Positions 1 to 11,783 of a stretch of DNA of 64,000 bases are shown one piece after another. The DNA is from Phascolomyces articulosus. Lineage: Eukaryota > Mucoromycota > Mucoromycetes > Mucorales > Lichtheimiaceae. The notes under the pieces are model-generated. The model saw only the letters and a program-made list of their open reading frames with translations. It was not told the DNA's origin and did not search any database. Positions within the stretch are counted from its first letter, which is position 1. Every line of letters begins with the position of its first letter. The translations under genes and the position numbers were made by a program. Location of the stretch: contig JAIXMP010000016.1 of assembly GCA_025677815.1 (NCBI GenBank), forward strand, positions 806,001 through 870,000, in the 5' to 3' direction.

Positions 1-120
1 ACGTTATTATTTACTGCTTTACTTTATTAGATTCCTAACGAAGAAGGTGAGTTGAACGAAAGGTAAGTTCTCCAATGGTAAGTATAACGACGACGACGGA
101 GCGGCAATGGTAGGTATATT

Positions 121-600
121 TGAGGTGAGCATGAAACCACGGGATTTGGGTTGTGATCCCATTCAAACAATGGTTTCCTCTGATGAAGCATCGTGACATA
201 ACAAGATACACGACCAGTCTGATGTGGAGAAGTGGGGGGATATCTCAGTCCATCCTTCGCGTTTTATGCTGTCTCTATTTTTTTATACTTTTTAATTCTT
301 CATCCATGACTACCTTCTAAAGTGTTTGCTGATTTCTGTATTCTTCACTTTTGCTGGTTATATCACCATTCAATAACAGTTACGTATTGTTATTATTTAC
401 TTGGTATAACTTTTTATTTTAATAATGATGCTCTGTTCCTATTTTACGCGTATTGGACAGATCATCTTGATCACCAGAGTCATGTTTATATTATGATGCA
501 TCATAAAGGTGCTTTCTAGGATGGTACCGAATTAGGAGAAGGATAAAAACATCAATTTGTAATTAATCAATAAGCTTGTTTGGGCGAAGGACCGGTAGAG
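121..600 (+). repeat. Left arm of large imperfect inverted repeat
   Basis: This stretch is similar, in inverted orientation, to about 2205-3025. Shared landmarks in order are a GGTTTCCTCTGATGA block (about 170), CTCAGTCCATCCTTCGCG (about 245), TACTTTTTAATTCTTCAT (about 287), CACTTTTGCTG (about 346), TTGATCACCAGAGTCA (about 467), GCTTTCTAGGAT (about 511) and GGGCGAAGG (about 583). Order and orientation match an inverted duplication. The arms have diverged by substitutions and indels, and the right arm carries about 240 extra bases near 2346-2585. No transposase or intact terminal repeat was found. Confidence 0.75.
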
Positions 601-1817
601 AACAATCAGGTTCCTTTGTTATTATTATGAAAGTGCATTTGCCAGTACAATAATATATTATTTTTATTACCATTGGCAGTTATATATTGTGTCAAAAAAA
701 GTTGCTATACATACGTAACCAAAAATACTAGATTCTTCTATTATGGTTCTTGCTATATACCTATATTGCACATTTGTGTTCTTCTTGTCCATTTTCTCTG
801 ATATGTTGGTAAGTGTGGTATGGATAAGAATAGAGATAGATAGATTAATGACAAAGAGAGAGACAGAAGAAATCTTATGAGAATCGATATAGGTTTTATT
901 ATAATAGTAAAGATGATAATAAAAGTAAAGATAATTATATTCTAGTTTTACAAGTACAGTATTAATATGTTATCTTATTCATGCCACTTAATCGTTGATC
1001 ATGGTAGTTTGTTATTATTACATTTGTCTGATATAACGGGTATATATTACAGGATTATTATTATATTATTATTGTATTATTATTGGAATGAGGATTATGT
1101 GAGACAGCCGATATTATTTATTTATATTATTATTTATTATTTGTGATAACACGATGTAGTAGTATCGGTGATAATATATATGAGAAGAAGTGTGGATACG
1201 TAGATATGCCACAGTATGTATGTTTATTCCCAAATGACACCATTTCCATTTTCGTATTGATTTACCAAAATATCACATGTGGACTATTTGAAAGAGAGCT
1301 CCGGAATAATAAGGAAAATAGCAGCATGATTGAGGATAATATAGTACGACCACGAAAACACACCAAAGAAGAACACGGCAAAACATCCTTTCGGTTTCAT
1401 AAAAAAATAAAGTTATATATATATATATTGTTATTTGTTACAATGCTTGAAGGAGACATTCGTACCATAAGAAGCATGCCTTGAAAAAAATGTAAATGGG
1501 GAGGGCAGTTTGAACAAGAATGACCAAATTTATATAATTGTGCATGAACAAAGGAATAAAATGGCATTAGCAAATATAAAAGTATATATAAGTAATTTAA
1601 GTTGAGAAGTTTGTAATGAAGAATGTAGACAAAAAAATAGACATGGGCATGGAAAGGAAGGGTGTACGTACCATATATATATATATATTGTTTCTGAGTG
1701 AAAGAAAGAAAGAAAAATTAGTTGACCGAAATTATTATTCTTATTATTATTGCAGAACAGTGCATTCGTTACCGATCCGTAATATATTGGCAATTATGTT
1801 GCAATGAGGTGTAAAAG
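601..1817. other. Spacer of the inverted repeat, no gene seen
   Basis: AT-rich DNA with short TTA/ATT trinucleotide runs and a (TA)n stretch near 1417-1428. The open frames here start at non-ATG codons or are low-complexity shadows. No splice-bounded coding segment or RNA gene was recognised. Confidence 0.6.
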
Positions 1818-2215
1818 AAGGCAATGTCGAATAAATCGTACATTGTCAAGAAGAATAAAATATATCTCTGTCATGTATCATGATTATTGTATATGCATTA
1901 ACCTATATGTTTCACAAACACGGGTTCTCCGCTTTTTTTCAGCAGGTACGCATGAATCAGTCGGAGTGTATATTTATATGAAATAAGCTCCAAGAAAACA
2001 ATTCTACTGATAATAAGCCCAACCAGGATCCACATTCACACTTCTTCCAACAATAATACCCGACAATGTAATCATCATTTGAAAAAATTTAAAGGATCTC
2101 ATCGATATTTGATCTTTATATATAAGTTTGTATTTACAGAAATTACAGAATGAAAAAAGATACCCACGACCTGATGCTCTTGATGCATACACCTGCAAAT
2201 CATCCAAACCCCTTC
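1818..2215. repeat. Diverged direct repeat, copy A
   Basis: Aligns by eye with 4124-4595 in the same orientation. Shared landmarks are an ATAAATCGT-CATT block followed by AAGAATAAAAT, CTATATGTTTCACA, GGTACGCATGAA with a CAGTCG box, AGGATCCAC with TTC, TCATCGATATTTG, TATATAAGTTTGTA, GAAATTACA and TGAAAAAAGATAC. Copy B carries about 85 extra bases (about 4345-4430). The right end of copy A overlaps the start of the right inverted-repeat arm, so the region is a nested duplication. Confidence 0.7.
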
Positions 2216-3025
2216 GCCCAAGCAATCCTGTTGCTTAATTGTATATTAGTGTTTTTATTTTTTTCCTAATTTGGTATAATCCTAGAAAGCATCTTGTATT
2301 ATGCATCATATAAACTTGACTCTGGTGATCAGGATGCTCTGTCCAAGAGTGAGTTTCAATTTGATAATAGAGATGATTGGATCAACGTATCCGTAATAAG
2401 CAGTGTCATATGCTACTATATAGGCTAAAGTAATAAATTCTTGTTGGCGCTAATTTTATTATGCTGCATATTCCTACGCTTTAGTACTCATAAATATATA
2501 AACAGTAATGACTACTAGCTATGTGATTACCGTTCCTCTTCTTTTATAATAAAGTAGTTATAGTTCAAAGAAACAGGAAAAAAAAACATATGCGTAAAAC
2601 AGGAACAAACAGAGAATTATTATTAAAATAAAAAAAAAAAAGTTGTACTGAGTAAATAATAGCAATATGTTATTATTATTATTGAGTGGTGGTACAGTCA
2701 GCAAAAGTGAAATGTAGCTAAAAATGAAGAATTAAAAAGTATGAAAAAATAGAGATAACATTTATTTATTATAGAGAAATAATAGAGATAAAAAAAAACC
2801 TCCAGGCAAATGACCGGTAATACTTGCTCTCAGTCTCCTTAGTTCACCACCTGCTTGAGGCAGGTAGCTTAACAGGGGGAACCAAACGCGAAGGATGGAC
2901 TGAGGCATCCCCCCGCTCCTCCGCATCCAACTGCCGGGCTGCCTTACGTGTCTTGGTGTCAGATGCATCATCAGAGGAAACCGTTGCTTGATTGAGAGCA
3001 CAGCCAACATCCCAGGGTTTCGCAC
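2205..3025 (-). repeat. Right arm of large imperfect inverted repeat
   Basis: The reverse complement follows the left arm at about 121-600 nearly continuously, with an extra block of about 240 bp at 2346-2585. The best conserved part is 2880-3025, which is much more GC-rich than its surroundings and holds an open minus-strand frame (see the entry at 2844). The left arm carries stop codons in the matching frame, so this arm is the less decayed copy. Confidence 0.75.
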
Positions 3026-3026
3026 C
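2844..3026 (-). pseudogene. Remnant coding segment, unknown protein
   Basis: A 60-codon open minus-strand frame begins just after an ATTAG splice-acceptor-like site and ends at TGA. It reads like real protein, with stretches such as AKPWDVGCALNQATVSSDD, KTRKAARQLDAEERGDAS and HPSRLVPPVKLPASSRW. It has no ATG of its own, so it would be an internal or last exon. Its GC content is far above the surrounding DNA. The inverted homologue at about 121-280 keeps the VSSDEAS motif but then has a stop. The protein was not recognised; a relic of a mobile-element gene or a captured host gene are both possible. Confidence 0.35.
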
Positions 3027-3090
3027 TAATTAAAAACAGCAATGTTAAATATAAGGAATATTTAACTCGAACTTCTTTCAAGAGTGCTAA

Positions 3091-3280
3091 ACCAATTGAT
3101 TCATCATTTCACTATCTTCTCTTTGTTCACGTCTAGAATAATAATTACCTCAATCGCACCATCATGATCGCCAGAATCTAATAAAACAGAAGATAATATA
3201 TGATGTGAGTACTAACCATTTGATTCATCATTTCCCCATATTCTCTTTGTTCACGTCTAAAATAATAATTACCTCAATCG
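3091..3280. repeat. Tandem duplication, unit about 66 bp
   Basis: Two copies, about 3091-3156 and 3214-3280, share TTGATTCATCATTTC, TCTCTTTGTTCACGTCTA and AATAATAATTACCTCAATCG with few differences. The spacing is 124 bp. The second copy runs directly into the 20 bp array that follows and shares its CTCAATCG core. Confidence 0.85.
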
Positions 3281-3294
3281 ACTTGACTCCGTCC

Positions 3295-3363
3295 TCAATC
3301 GCTCACCAACTTACTCAATCGCGCACCAACTTACTCAATCGCTCACCAGATTGCTCAATCGCC
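3295..3363. repeat. 20-bp minisatellite, 3.4 copies
   Basis: Head-to-tail units of TCAATCGCTCACCAACTTAC. Unit 2 has one change (GCGC), unit 3 has GATTGC at its end, and a partial fourth unit follows. The period of 20 is not a multiple of three, so it is unlikely to be under coding constraint. Confidence 0.9.
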
Positions 3364-3520
3364 AAAGGGACTTGAACCATACAGGCATTGAACCATTTAC
3401 GACTTGCAACTGGGCTCGGGGCAATTTCAGAAAACCAACCCATAAATGATTCTGCCAGAATGGATCAACCAGAAGGAAACTTGAACCATAACGTACGGAT
3501 CGCCGAACACGCCCGTCTTG

Positions 3521-3874
3521 TTTCGCACGCGTTCGAAGCGTGTGAGCATGTCCTAAGATTTAAAGAAATAATAGTGTTCACAAATTAATAAATGCATTAC
3601 TATTATTATTGTTGCCAAGCAGCATTGTTGCCAAGCAACATTTATTTAACTAGTTACTGTACCAGCGTTCCGTTCGTTTCGCATCGTTGCTCGCCAAACA
3701 TGCTCGCCTTGACTTACCCGATAATCTTTCACGCTTTTTGAGCGTGTGAGCATGCTATAATTAAAAAAAACATTATTCATGAATTAATAGACACGTTGCC
3801 ATTATTATTACTTTAATTGTTATCGCCAACCAACATTCATTTAACTTTTGTACCTGTGATTCGTTCGTTTAATG
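3521..3874. repeat. Tandem duplication, period about 204 bp
   Basis: Copy 1 (about 3521-3684) and copy 2 (about 3727-3874) share GCGTGTGAGCATG (3538 and 3742), an ATTAATA block, a TTATTATTATT run, GTT-GCCAA-CA, CATTTATTTAACT or CATTCATTTAACT, and TTCGTTCGTTT. Copy 1 also has an internal 16-17 bp duplication (GTTGCCAAGCA-CATT) at about 3611-3643. GCGTTCGAAGCG near 3529 is a small palindrome. Confidence 0.75.
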
Positions 3875-4123
3875 GAGGAAAGAAAAATAAAGCTAGTGGG
3901 AGAAATAATTATAAGCTTATACCCGCTGCGGTTGTTGAAATTTATTACTGCGTTTGATTTTTTTTCGGCACGGCTAAAGGAATGTGGCAAATCAGATCTA
4001 CTAAGGGCCTTAGAAAAAATATATTCAGTATAGTATATTCGAAGATGTCAAGATATCTTGAATACGTATTCTTTTTTTTTTCTACAAAAAAAAGTTGAAA
4101 TGGATTCGAAAGAATATCCATAT

Positions 4124-4595
4124 TCAAGAAGAATTCAGGATAAATCGTGCATTATCAAAAAGAATAAAATAAATCACTACCATTTATATCATAGTTACTA
4201 TATATTGTGCATCAATCTATATGTTTCACAGCTTCGCTTTTTTCAATAGGTACGCATGAACAGTCGAAATCTTTTATTTCGTTCACTCAACATAAAAAGA
4301 TTAATAATAACAAGCCCAGCTAGGATCCACGTTCGCACTTTTCATACCTTTTAATACCACCATCCCACACATCCTGTATGTAAACCCCTGTCTGCTCCTC
4401 CTCTCTTCTCTCTCAAGAACTTTAAAAATACCCAATAATGCAATCATCATTTAAAAAAATTCAAAGGATTCATCGATATTTGGATTTTCATATATAAGTT
4501 TGTAGTTACGGAAATTACAAAATGAAAAAAAGATACTCACCACCTGATACTCTTGATGTAATATACCCGTTGATTTATTCACAAATCATCCAAAT
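4124..4595. repeat. Diverged direct repeat, copy B
   Basis: Partner of 1818-2215. It has extra sequence at about 4345-4430, which includes a CTCCTCCTCTCTTCTCTCTC tract. It does not continue into the inverted-repeat homology that follows copy A, so it may be a truncated third member of the same family. Confidence 0.7.
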
Positions 4596-4599
4596 CCAC

Positions 4600-7500
4600 A
4601 CTTCTCACTCCTTCATTCTTTCCTCACCCCACTTCCCATTCGCCTGGATCGCGCAACAACCTTTGAAAGTTTATAGCCATGATAACACTTGTCCTGTTCT
4701 ATCCCTTCCTGCTGGATCTGTCATCTTTTTTAAAAATACAACCATTGTACCTGTTTGAGAAGACACGAGAGAGGGAAACAATTGAGTAGCATGATGCATA
4801 ACTGAACACATTCCAGTTTCTAATGACAATAACATTTTTTTTACACGATGTATATAACCCCTCTTTCATCATGACTATCATGAAAACGATATAGTTACCT
4901 GTAAATCATCATCAATCTGTCCATCCATCCAGCTTGAATTCCTTATTATCAATTGAAGCTGTCATGTTTCTACAATTCCACACGAAACAAGGGTTCAAGC
5001 GATAACAGGATCCTTATTCATAAGTTTCGGGATGATCATGCCGAGAATAGCGTGATGTAGGGTGCAATTTACGACTTCGAGGCAAGAAGTTGTCGCTGCT
5101 ATTGTTTTCTCGTAGCTGCTAGTCCCTTCGTGGTCTCGATTGATAAAAAAAAGATGAGCCATTTTCCATGGATAGGATCAATACAGGCTGTATTATGTTA
5201 CTATGGAAAAGAATCGATTTTCAAAACAAAGAAAGAGGTATTCGTCGTCGGTTTAAGGTTGACAGTCCAAAGTGTAGATTGGAATGAGCTTTCTATGATA
5301 GTAATAAGAGTGCGATGAGGTGATGACGCCTCTAAATATAAGCTGACAAAAGTAAAAGCTGCCTCTGTTGAATCTCCCGTGGCAAGTTTGCATAAGAAAA
5401 AACGCCTTTGTAATAGTTTGTAATAGAAGTCTTTGTAGTAGGACAGGTGGAGATATCAGTCTAATAGCACAGATGACTTGATGGCGATGACATATAATAG
5501 CGATTGGTAATGGATTCATAGCAAGCGATGACGTGTATGTATAATAAGTAACTATGATATATGGTATATATATGAGAGAGAAAGTTTTGCATGCAAAAGG
5601 AACAAAGAAAAAAGAGGGTGGGACCAAAATCAGCAGAAATTGAAAACAAGAAAAAAAAATTCAGGGGTACACAAACATTCATCGTGTTGTTATGCTAATC
5701 CTATAAACATAGAAACTTACCTTGAAGCCTTGAAATCCTGCATGGACTATTGTTATTGAATAATGTGATCCATGGATTTCATCCAAATATCTTGCTATTA
5801 TATAATTACCCTGGAAAGACTGATAATAAATCAATCGGCACTACGGAGAAATATGCTTGTACGCACCAAGATGAAACAAAATAGGTTTGGTTACGGAGTG
5901 CCTGTATATTTTTTTTACGCGAGAACAGATAGCATACTTCTTCTTTGTCCTTTTCTTTACGATACAATCATATCACTATATAACACCATATAACTAATAC
6001 ATAAAATAATCAAGGCACTGGGTCATAAAATAAGCCACCATCGGATGTTCAATCGATAATAATAATAATAATAAAAAGAGCTCTGCTCTCTCTCTTTTTT
6101 TTTTTTCTTTGACCAATATCAGAACACGATCATTCAGTTTTTGGAGATCTGGTTGCTTGATCTCCCCCCTTCACAGAGATTGAGTTGTCAGCTCTTTAAA
6201 ATTGGGTGGTTGGGGAACATAGATGGTGTACCGGTTGCGTCCTTGCAACGGGGGCTCTGTCGGGATTAACACGGCGTGTTTATGTTTCTTGCAAACTGGA
6301 TGTCCGGGTTTTGGTGTTTTCTAGTGGTGAGCCCTGTCTTCATTCATTTCTCCGTCCTACCCTGTTTGCGTCTGTTCTTGAGCAATACTCTCCAAATGAA
6401 GGATTACTGATGGATAGAGTCATTTGCTAGATTTGAAATTAATTTTTCTCATCATATGCGTTTTGTCAGTAAAATTCAATATTGCACTTCCATTGTGTTT
6501 ACTTTCAAGCAATTTTTTCCACCCGCCAACTTTGTTGGCACCCAATTCAATTAAGAAAATGATAAAAAAAGACATACTTGATAAAAGATGATATACTATC
6601 GTAAAAAATGGAATGTCTTTTTTTTCAGGTCCTTCCTTTTTATATACTTTCGTTGTTTCATATTTATAATTTTATATTTTTAATAAACTACACTATTGTT
6701 TCTTTATTATCATAAACATCATCATAAAAACCCATTGTTTTTAACCGTTCCCATTTTCTGGAATGGCTTCCGAATGCACGGACCATGCCAATCTTTTTCT
6801 CTTTTATATAATTAATCTGACGTTCGGTTATTTGATCATGGAGGAACAGACTTTATTAACAACAATAGACAGTGCCACGTTATTTTTTTTCTCTTCCATT
6901 GTGTTAGATTCTTTATCCTTTTTCAAAAATAATAATATAGTATCGATACATATTTCATTGGCTTTATGCGCTGTAAATGAATGATTAATATTGTCTCCAT
7001 TTTGAACCAACGTGGACGATAGATCCATATGCTTATCTTTAATAGCTTTATGTACATATCAACATGAATATGATTATATAATAAACCAACAATGAAGTTA
7101 AATAAGTGATTTATCTACCAATTGATTTTCACGTTTATGTCTACTTGTATCAAGGATGGGAAGCAACAGTCCATAGGGAGGGGAATAAGTAAATGTACCG
7201 ATTGAAGCGCACTTGATATCATTGTAAAGTAAATCAGTGTACCAAGGTTTATAAATTATGTGCCATCTTCTACATACACATCACTCACATTATTCATGAT
7301 ACTACGTCACATAATAAATGGTGAAATGGCCCTTCGATTGAAAATAATAATAAAAAAAGATAAAAAAAATGTCGAACGCATTGTATATAACCTAATGGAT
7401 TTGCCGAATATCATACCATTAGAACTTACAAAAGTGATATTTGTATACTTGGTAGTGCATAGACAGACGTTCTTTCAATGCCCATTAGCCCCCAAACTTT

Positions 7501-8970
7501 GGCGATTTTATGTTTGTTCTACCATATGTTCTTTCATGTGGCAATATGGTCGATAAAAAAAAAACATGAATTTAGTTCCACTTCACCTGCTTTTATCATG
7601 GTGATGGGAAAAAGTGGCACCATAATTGACAAGCATTGATTCAAGAGGTTAGATACCTGAAACAGCGAAAAACAATATTGTAAAGTACAAATCTGGATCA
7701 GGTTTGAGAACCAAAGACTGGTATATGAAAATTGCACCTACTTTTTTCTTTCTTTCTTTCTTGCTTTAATAAACATTGACTGATTTATGGTAAAATTCTG
7801 ATCCTCTTTTATTTTCATTAATTATTGTAGGTTCAACCCATATGAATCTAATTATTTTCAAAGGTGAGAAAATAACTAACGTCATTGACACTTGCTATAA
7901 ACTATCATCAAACCAAATCAACATCCAAACAAAAACGTGAACATGCAACCAAATATTGGAGGATTATCCTAACCGCTATCCACCTTGATTTGGAAGAGAT
8001 TGAATTTACAGTACGTCTAGATGTGTTAGGAATAATGATGGTCTAAATCCACCTACCCTTTTGACGCATTGCCAAAGGGGGGTATCTTTAATAATAGTAA
8101 AGAAAAGCCATCGCAACTTATCTGTCGGTCCTTCGGAGATATAAATAATTATTTTATGCATAATTTGTGTAGGGTAATTTTTTATATGGATAAATGGTAA
8201 CACTCACCTGTTTATATGGTACGTCAGATCGTTTGATCCATCGATACTTGTTTTATTTTCCCAGTAAATACTTATTGCTGATGCATTAAGTATATAAAAC
8301 TCCATTTCATCTGGTAAAAATTTATATATGTATATATCTATTTATTATTATTATTATTATTATTATTACACGTTTTTTGTACGTGAAAGATGATTTTCGT
8401 ACTATTTAGATGATTGTAGTACATATTACGGATATAACCAACAATAATTTAGTACTATGTTACATTTTTTTATATATTATTATGAGTCGTTAAAGTATTT
8501 CATGTTATTATACTCTTTCTCTGTTGTGTATAAGTAAATTTCGTTACAATAGAACCAAATTTCTTGTTCTTACGATTTCTATATAAAAAAAATAGGGATG
8601 TATCATATAGCCAAACTAAAAACCCGTAAACATAACCGAATCATTATTCTTTATCGTTTTTAGTTATCACTCTCCCTAAAAATAAAGGAATAACAGATTG
8701 GAAGTCTCCATCCGCATTTTTTTGACATGTAAATAGAGCATTTTTCTGTAATAGTCATAATAGCTTTTCTGTTGATTGCATAAATATTTGTATATAAGTT
8801 CTCAGAAAAGGTCCGACTAAGGCATGATTTATAACCAAGCCAAACAAAAGAAGAACTCCAATTCTTCATTCTTCCCCTTCTTTTTCTTTTTTGTTTCCTA
8901 TTCCTTCTTTATTTTTTTTTGTATATATATATTTTATTATAGATAACTTTTAATTTTTTTTATAATAATA
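4600..8970. other. Gene-free stretch with GC-richer islands
   Basis: No gene with supportable exons was found. About 5000-5120 and 6170-6430 are clearly more GC-rich than their surroundings and look like remnants of something once coding or mobile. At 6143-6165 GGAGATC and GATCTCC form a perfect 7-bp stem with a 9-nt loop. At about 6525-6539 GCCAACTTTGTTGGC is a short palindrome. A frame at 7321-7553 reads partly protein-like but has no credible start or partner exons. The last 100 bases, T-rich with TATATATATATT near 8923, are the promoter and leader of the next gene. Confidence 0.5.
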
Positions 8971-11783
8971 ATGGAACATTCAAATACAGAGAGCACACTT
9001 GTAGTTTCATCAATACGTAATAAATCGATCGACGGAGATGATAGTAGTAATAATAGTAGTAGTAGTGATATTGAAAATTATCCTCCTCCTGTTATCATTA
9101 TGAAAAGTCATAATGGTTGTAGCATTAAATCTATACCAAGTACCACTGTTACAACAGCAGAAGAGGAGAATGATCACGAAGAGGACGATCATGAAGATTC
9201 CCCTCGTTTTAAAAAACGATCCGTGATGCAATTGATCATTATTATGATAAGGTTATATATATTTTATATTTTTTGTATGCACCTCTTGTAGAAAGTTCGA
9301 ACTGACAATTCTAAAGAATATAAAGGATGATGATGAAATGATGGGTTCTCTCGCTCTTTTTTTTTATAGTTTGTTTTTAAGTTTGCTTCTTGTTTCATTA
9401 GACCAAAGTATCGGTATGTTATACTATTATTTTTTGATAGTACATTTTTTTGTTGTCAATGTTACTGTTGTTGTCTTTAGTACCTTTTTTTTAATTTCTT
9501 TTTTTTTTCGTGTTGATAGTGGCTACGGCATTACCAGTCATTGCTTCTACTTTTAATTCATTAGAACAAGTAGAATGGGTGGGTACAGCTTATATTGTTC
9601 CTATGACGGCTTTACAACCCATCTATGGTAAAGTAAGTACATACAACACCAACACACTGATTATTTATTTGTTTTTTTTTCTTGTGTAATCCCTCTGATA
9701 TAGCCATTCATCATTGTAATACTTTTTTTAATACAACCAAAATTAACAACCTGCCTTTTTGTATATTTCTTTCAATGATTATAATTAGCTAGCTGATATT
9801 TTTGGAAGAAAAAGTACTATTATTTTTTCAATCATCATCTTCTTGATTGGCAGCAAAGTATCATATCTTGACTCTATTTTTTATTATTATTATTATTGAA
9901 TTTAACATTTATAGGACCAAATTTGCTATTTATATTAATTTATGGACTATTTTTTTTAGGTGGGTTCGCGGGATCGGCTCCGAACATGGTGGTACTCTGT
10001 GTCATGAGAGGTAAATGTTATGAGAAGAGAACCCTGGAGCACTATTTTTTTAAACCTGTTTCACTATTCTCTATGTTTTATTTTATTGACATGGCGTGAT
10101 GGTTTATGTATATATATAGGTATACAAGGGATTGGTGCCGCGGGAATTAGTCCACTTGTTATGATTACCATAGGAGATCTCGTTTCACTTCGAGAACGTG
10201 CCAAGTATCAGGTAAAAAAAAACCAGCAATAAAGATTACGTAGTGTGTCAAACATATAGGTAGCATATCAACGAAATGATCAATAATTACTAATGACCTA
10301 GTATAGTCATTGGTTGGGTTATGTTGGGCAACAGGCTCTGTAGCTGGGCCTTTGATAGGTGGCATTTTGTCAGAAAAAGCAAGTTGGCGTTGGATTTTTT
10401 ATATCAATTTACCTACTGGCATCTTGGCATTAGGGATCTTGACACTCTGTTTACCATCCACCTATCAAGACACGGAACAAGAACAAGATGAACGAGAATT
10501 AATGAGAAGTTGGCGAGAAAAATGGCTTCGGATTGATTTTATTGGTGCTACTTTATTTATTGCCACAGTTTCTTGTTTTTTACTGGCAACACAATGGGGT
10601 GGTACACAATACCCATGGACAAGTCCTGTCATACTTGGTCTTTATGGTGGATGTTTATTATTTGCTTTGATAACTATTATGTTATCCCGAAATTATTATA
10701 ATAGCAAGGATGATGTTGTTATGGAAGATGATAACAATACAAGAGAAGGAAGGTCAAGACGAAGGAGGTGTTTGAGAGAACCCATATTGGCATTACATTT
10801 GTTTAAAATGAGAGATCAAGTGATGGTGTATATCATGGCAATATGCTTTTGTATGGCCATGTTTATGAATGTATATTATTTACCATTATATTTCCAAGTG
10901 GCTCATGGCGATACACCTTTGATGGCCGGTGTTGAACTTTTGCCGTTCCTTGCTCCTGTGGATTTGATTAGTATATTGAGTGGTTATTTGGTCACCAAAA
11001 CTGGTTATTATCGGGTAATGTTTTGGGTTGGCAATGCGTTGATCGCTATCGGTGGTGGATTAGAATCTCGTTTATTGGCTGATACGAAACCTGTTGAACA
11101 AATTATCTATTTAATGTTAACAGGAATGGGAATTGGGTTTTGTATACAAAAGTATGTTTTTTTTTTGTTGGGTGGTTTTACTTACGATAATAGTATGTAA
11201 CTATTAATAATAATTATTAATATAATAACAACATGGTTATCATTTAATTAATATACTATTATAGTGTTTATGTTGCCGCTCAAGCCAATGCAGCACCCAG
11301 CGAGTAAGTCATAGTTATGAAAGCATATGATGATAACACAAAGTTCGAGTAGGAAGAAATTAATTACTATTTCTTCTTTTTAAATTAAATATTTGTATAA
11401 AATCATTTTTGGGTGAAATTATATTACTTGATAGTCTCGCAGCAGCGATATCCTTGGTATCATTCTTTGGTCATTTTGGATTTGCAGGTGGTGTTGCCGT
11501 TGGAGGAGCTATCTTTAAGAACATGCTTACCTATTATTTACAAACGACAATGGATTTAACGAAAGACCAAATACAATATGCTCAACAAACACCAGAATTC
11601 TTGAATTCGTTGGAACCCCATTTACGACCAGTGGCAGCACAAGCGTATGCGATGGCATTGGATTGGATATTTATTGGTGTAGCCATTTGTGGATGTGTGG
11701 GGTTTTTGGCTTCCTTGTGTTTAAGAGCCAAGAAAATCTTACGAGAGAATAATAATGAGGAGGAGGAAGAATCAACAATGTAA
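8971..11783 (+). CDS. MFS multidrug transporter, DHA2 (14-spanner) family
   Basis: Drug:proton antiporter of the major facilitator superfamily, acting at the plasma or vacuolar membrane; the substrate cannot be told. Nine exons join in frame to about 625 residues: 8971-9251, 9370-9413, 9520-9632, 9789-9852, 9960-10010, 10120-10211, 10307-11151, 11265-11303 and 11435-11783. A hydrophilic acidic N-terminus (about 90 residues) precedes TM1, which ends LLLVSLDQSI-VATALPVIAS. Motif A is GKLADIFGRKS. Motif C (ATGSVAGPLIGGILSE) is followed by WRWIFYINLP, typical of DHA2. The intron after LIG-S works only with a GC donor at 9853-9854: any GT donor nearby gives a stop or a wrong frame. The C-terminus is acidic. 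A polyT/TATA-rich leader precedes the ATG. Family assignment is firm; exon 4-5 joining is inferred. Confidence 0.9.
9853..9959 (+). other. Probable GC-AG intron in the DHA2 gene
   Basis: Joining A(9852) to GT(9960) restores a Ser codon and continues FLIGS-GFAGSAPNMVVL, the usual DHA2 sequence at this point. The donor would be GCAAAG and the acceptor TTTTTTTTAG. The GT at 9858 would be in the wrong phase, and the alternative acceptor at 9914 would insert an extra hydrophobic segment of about 15 residues. Confidence 0.6.

Noticed and set aside
1143..1484. 113-codon plus-strand frame
   Set aside because: Opens at GTG, not ATG, lies inside the repeat spacer, has AT-rich low-complexity composition and no splice context.
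3529..3550. tRNA-like GTTCGAA motif
   Set aside because: It is the centre of a small palindrome and lacks acceptor, D and anticodon arms on either strand.
7260..7556. 98-codon frame in the left gene-free region
   Set aside because: Starts at a non-ATG codon, is interrupted by Lys/Asn-rich AT tracts, and only a short stretch looks protein-like; not enough for a gene call.
9896..9959. Alternative DHA2 exon starting after the ATAG at 9914
   Set aside because: Would add about 15 hydrophobic residues absent from the family between TM helices; the acceptor at 9959 fits the family sequence.
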